From JANMEX01 sp043744175 (GTDB lineage Bacteria > Pseudomonadota > Alphaproteobacteria > Rhizobiales > Rhizobiaceae): 23,794 bases of DNA. Both the position numbers and the translations under genes were made by a program. The stretch lies in contig JAYTVD010000082.1 of assembly GCA_043744175.1 (NCBI GenBank), positions 1 through 23,794 of the forward strand. The letters are read 5' to 3'. The first letter of the stretch is position 1. The number at the start of each line of letters is the position of its first letter. The notes beneath the pieces were generated by a model. The model saw only the letters and a list, made by a program, of their open reading frames with translations. It searched no databases and was not told where the DNA came from. This document shows positions 22,408 through 23,794 of this stretch, one piece after another.

Positions 22408-23157
22408 ATGGCTGGCCATTCACAATTTAAGAACATCATGCATCGCAAGGGCCGTCAGGATGCTGTTCGCTCGAAAATGTTTTCTAAGCTGGGCCGTGAG
22501 TTGACGGTTGCCGCGAAAATGGGCGTGCCAGACCCTGATATGAACCCGCGCCTGCGGCTCGCTATTCAAGCAGCAAAAGCGGTTTCCATGCCGAAGGATA
22601 ATATTGCGCGCGCAATCAACAAAGCTAACGCCGCTGACACGGAAAGCTATGACGAAGTACGCTACGAGGGCTATGGTCCAGGCGGCGTGGCCGTTATTGT
22701 TGAAGCTTTGACGGATAACCGCAACCGCACGGCTTCCAACGTTCGCGCCGCCTTTACCAAGGCTGGCGGTGCACTGGGCGAAACCAATTCAGTTTCATTT
22801 ATGTGGGATCGTATTGGCGAAATCTATTATCCAGCGGCGGCTGCATCGGCAGACAAGGTTATGGACGCGGCCATTGAAGCGGGCGCGGATGATGTGGTTT
22901 CGGACGAGGAAGGCCACACAATTTATTGTTCATTTGCGGGTCTCAATGAAGTTTCTAAAGCGCTGGAAGCCACACTCGGCGAGGCGGAAACGGCAAAATT
23001 TATCTGGAAACCGCAGACCAATATTCCGGTCGATGAGGACCGCGCACAATCATTGATGAAGATGGTTGGCGTGCTCGAAGATGATGATGATGTGCAAAAC
23101 GTCTATGTTAACTTCGAGGTGGATGATGAGACCATGGCGCGCCTGTCGCAGGCTTAA
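22408..23157 (+). CDS. yebC: YebC/PmpR family regulatory protein
   Basis: A 249-residue YebC/TACO1 family protein with the hallmark N-terminus MAGHSQFKNIMHRKGRQDA, then PKDNIARAINKA, YEGYGPGGVAVIVEALTDNRNRT and a C-terminal domain with VDEDRAQSLMKMVGVLEDDDDVQNVYVNFE. Members act as transcription regulators, and recent work also links them to translation of difficult proline-containing stretches. The ATG at 22408 has AGGAG upstream at 22398-22402. ruvC, its frequent neighbour, is not next to it here; a Nudix gene follows after two bases. Confidence 0.95.
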   Translation: MAGHSQFKNIMHRKGRQDAVRSKMFSKLGRELTVAAKMGVPDPDMNPRLRLAIQAAKAVSMPKDNIARAINKANAADTESYDEVRYEGYGPGGVAVIVEALTDNRNRTASNVRAAFTKAGGALGETNSVSFMWDRIGEIYYPAAAASADKVMDAAIEAGADDVVSDEEGHTIYCSFAGLNEVSKALEATLGEAETAKFIWKPQTNIPVDEDRAQSLMKMVGVLEDDDDVQNVYVNFEVDDETMARLSQA

Positions 23158-23159
23158 AC

Positions 23160-23744
23160 ATGGGTAATGACAACGAAGTCCGCAATCACCAGACCGAGTT
23201 ATTGTCAGATGATTGGGCCATACTCAACAAACATACGTTTGAGTTGAAACTGCGCGATGGTTCATGGAGCCATCAGGTTCGCCAGACCTATGATCGCGGC
23301 GATGCATCTGTCATTTTGCCCTATGATCCTGTGCGGGGCACGGTGTTGTTAGTGAAGCAGTTTCGATTGGCGGCGTTTCAGCATGGTCACAAAGCCTCGT
23401 TGATTGAAGCTTGTGCCGGGCTTTTGGACGATCTTGATCCGGAAGCCTGCATCCGCAAAGAGGCCGAGGAAGAGCTTGGTTACAAGCTTGGTGCTGTGCG
23501 GAAAATCTACGATATATTTATGAGCCCCGGCAGTGTCACTGAGCGGCTTTCGTTCTTTGTGGCGGAATATTCGCCAAACGACCGCATTTCTGATGGTGGC
23601 GGAAATCCGGAAGAGGGCGAAGATATTGATGTGTTGGAAATGCCTTTGAGCGAGGCATTCGCGCTGGTTAAAAGCGGTGGCATTATTGATGCTAAGACTG
23701 TGATGCTTATTCAATATGCGATGCTTGAAGGCTTGGGAACGTAG
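23160..23744 (+). CDS. nudK: NudK-like Nudix hydrolase (GDP-mannose/ADP-sugar pyrophosphatase)
   Basis: A 194-residue Nudix hydrolase. The Nudix box at 87-108 reads GLLDDLDPEACIRKEAEEEL followed by GY, with metal-binding Glu101, Glu104 and Glu105. Downstream, IYDIFMSPGSVTERLSFFVAEY and an acidic EEGEDIDVLE segment follow the E. coli NudK pattern closely, so GDP-mannose or related nucleotide sugars are likely substrates; ADP-ribose is the main alternative. It begins 2 nt after the yebC stop with no strong ribosome site of its own, which suggests coupling. No gene is seen in the last 50 bases (23745-23794). Confidence 0.88.
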   Translation: MGNDNEVRNHQTELLSDDWAILNKHTFELKLRDGSWSHQVRQTYDRGDASVILPYDPVRGTVLLVKQFRLAAFQHGHKASLIEACAGLLDDLDPEACIRKEAEEELGYKLGAVRKIYDIFMSPGSVTERLSFFVAEYSPNDRISDGGGNPEEGEDIDVLEMPLSEAFALVKSGGIIDAKTVMLIQYAMLEGLGT

Positions 23745-23794
23745 GCTCCCGAAATTGTAGGCTGCACTTGCAATACTGTTCCCCTGCTCCTAAG

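Overview
The window reads as a chromosomal segment of an alphaproteobacterium, most likely of the Hyphomicrobiales (Rhizobiales) or a close relative. The grounds are gene content: a small three-helix membrane protein at the end of a liv operon (DUF6867 type), a DUF1036 protein upstream of pyk, a GapR/DUF2312 nucleoid protein, a cysteine-free 41-residue L36, and helix-hairpin-helix tail domains of a kind otherwise seen at the C-termini of alphaproteobacterial L21 and NuoE. No phage, transposase, CRISPR or tRNA was found. Almost all of it is housekeeping sequence, so the unusual features are domain fusions and intergenic structures rather than an accessory island.

Region 1 (1-6549) is a branched-chain amino acid type ABC importer. 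livH, livM, livG and livF are tightly packed with overlapping or near-overlapping ends, followed by a small membrane protein and then the periplasmic binding protein gene. The binding-protein gene has its own structured leader and a good intrinsic terminator. LivG is about twice the normal length because it carries a Lys/Ala/Pro-rich tail with two nearly identical helix-hairpin-helix domains.

Region 2 (6550-12305) holds pyruvate carboxylase (GTG start), the purine pair purE-purK (1-nt overlap) and rpmJ. Region 3 (12306-16326) has a periplasmic TPR protein and an alpha/beta hydrolase on the plus strand, convergent with a minus-strand DUF1036-pyk pair. Pyc and Pyk sit on either side of the pyruvate node.

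Region 4 (16327-18269) has a DUF2306 membrane protein, an N-formylglutamate amidohydrolase-like protein and a GapR-family protein. A 355-bp non-coding stretch follows, holding a 6S RNA candidate and then a symmetric 146-bp imperfect palindrome. Region 5 (18270-23794) has 5-formyltetrahydrofolate cyclo-ligase in the usual place downstream of 6S RNA, a YmdB-like phosphoesterase, a TerC protein, a convergent MFS transporter, a small secreted four-cysteine protein, a YebC-family regulator and a NudK-like Nudix hydrolase.

The observations most worth a second look are the LivG-HhH2 fusion, the 146-bp palindrome, and the two back-to-back hairpins in the binding-protein leader. All family assignments come from reading motifs by eye; no database search was run.
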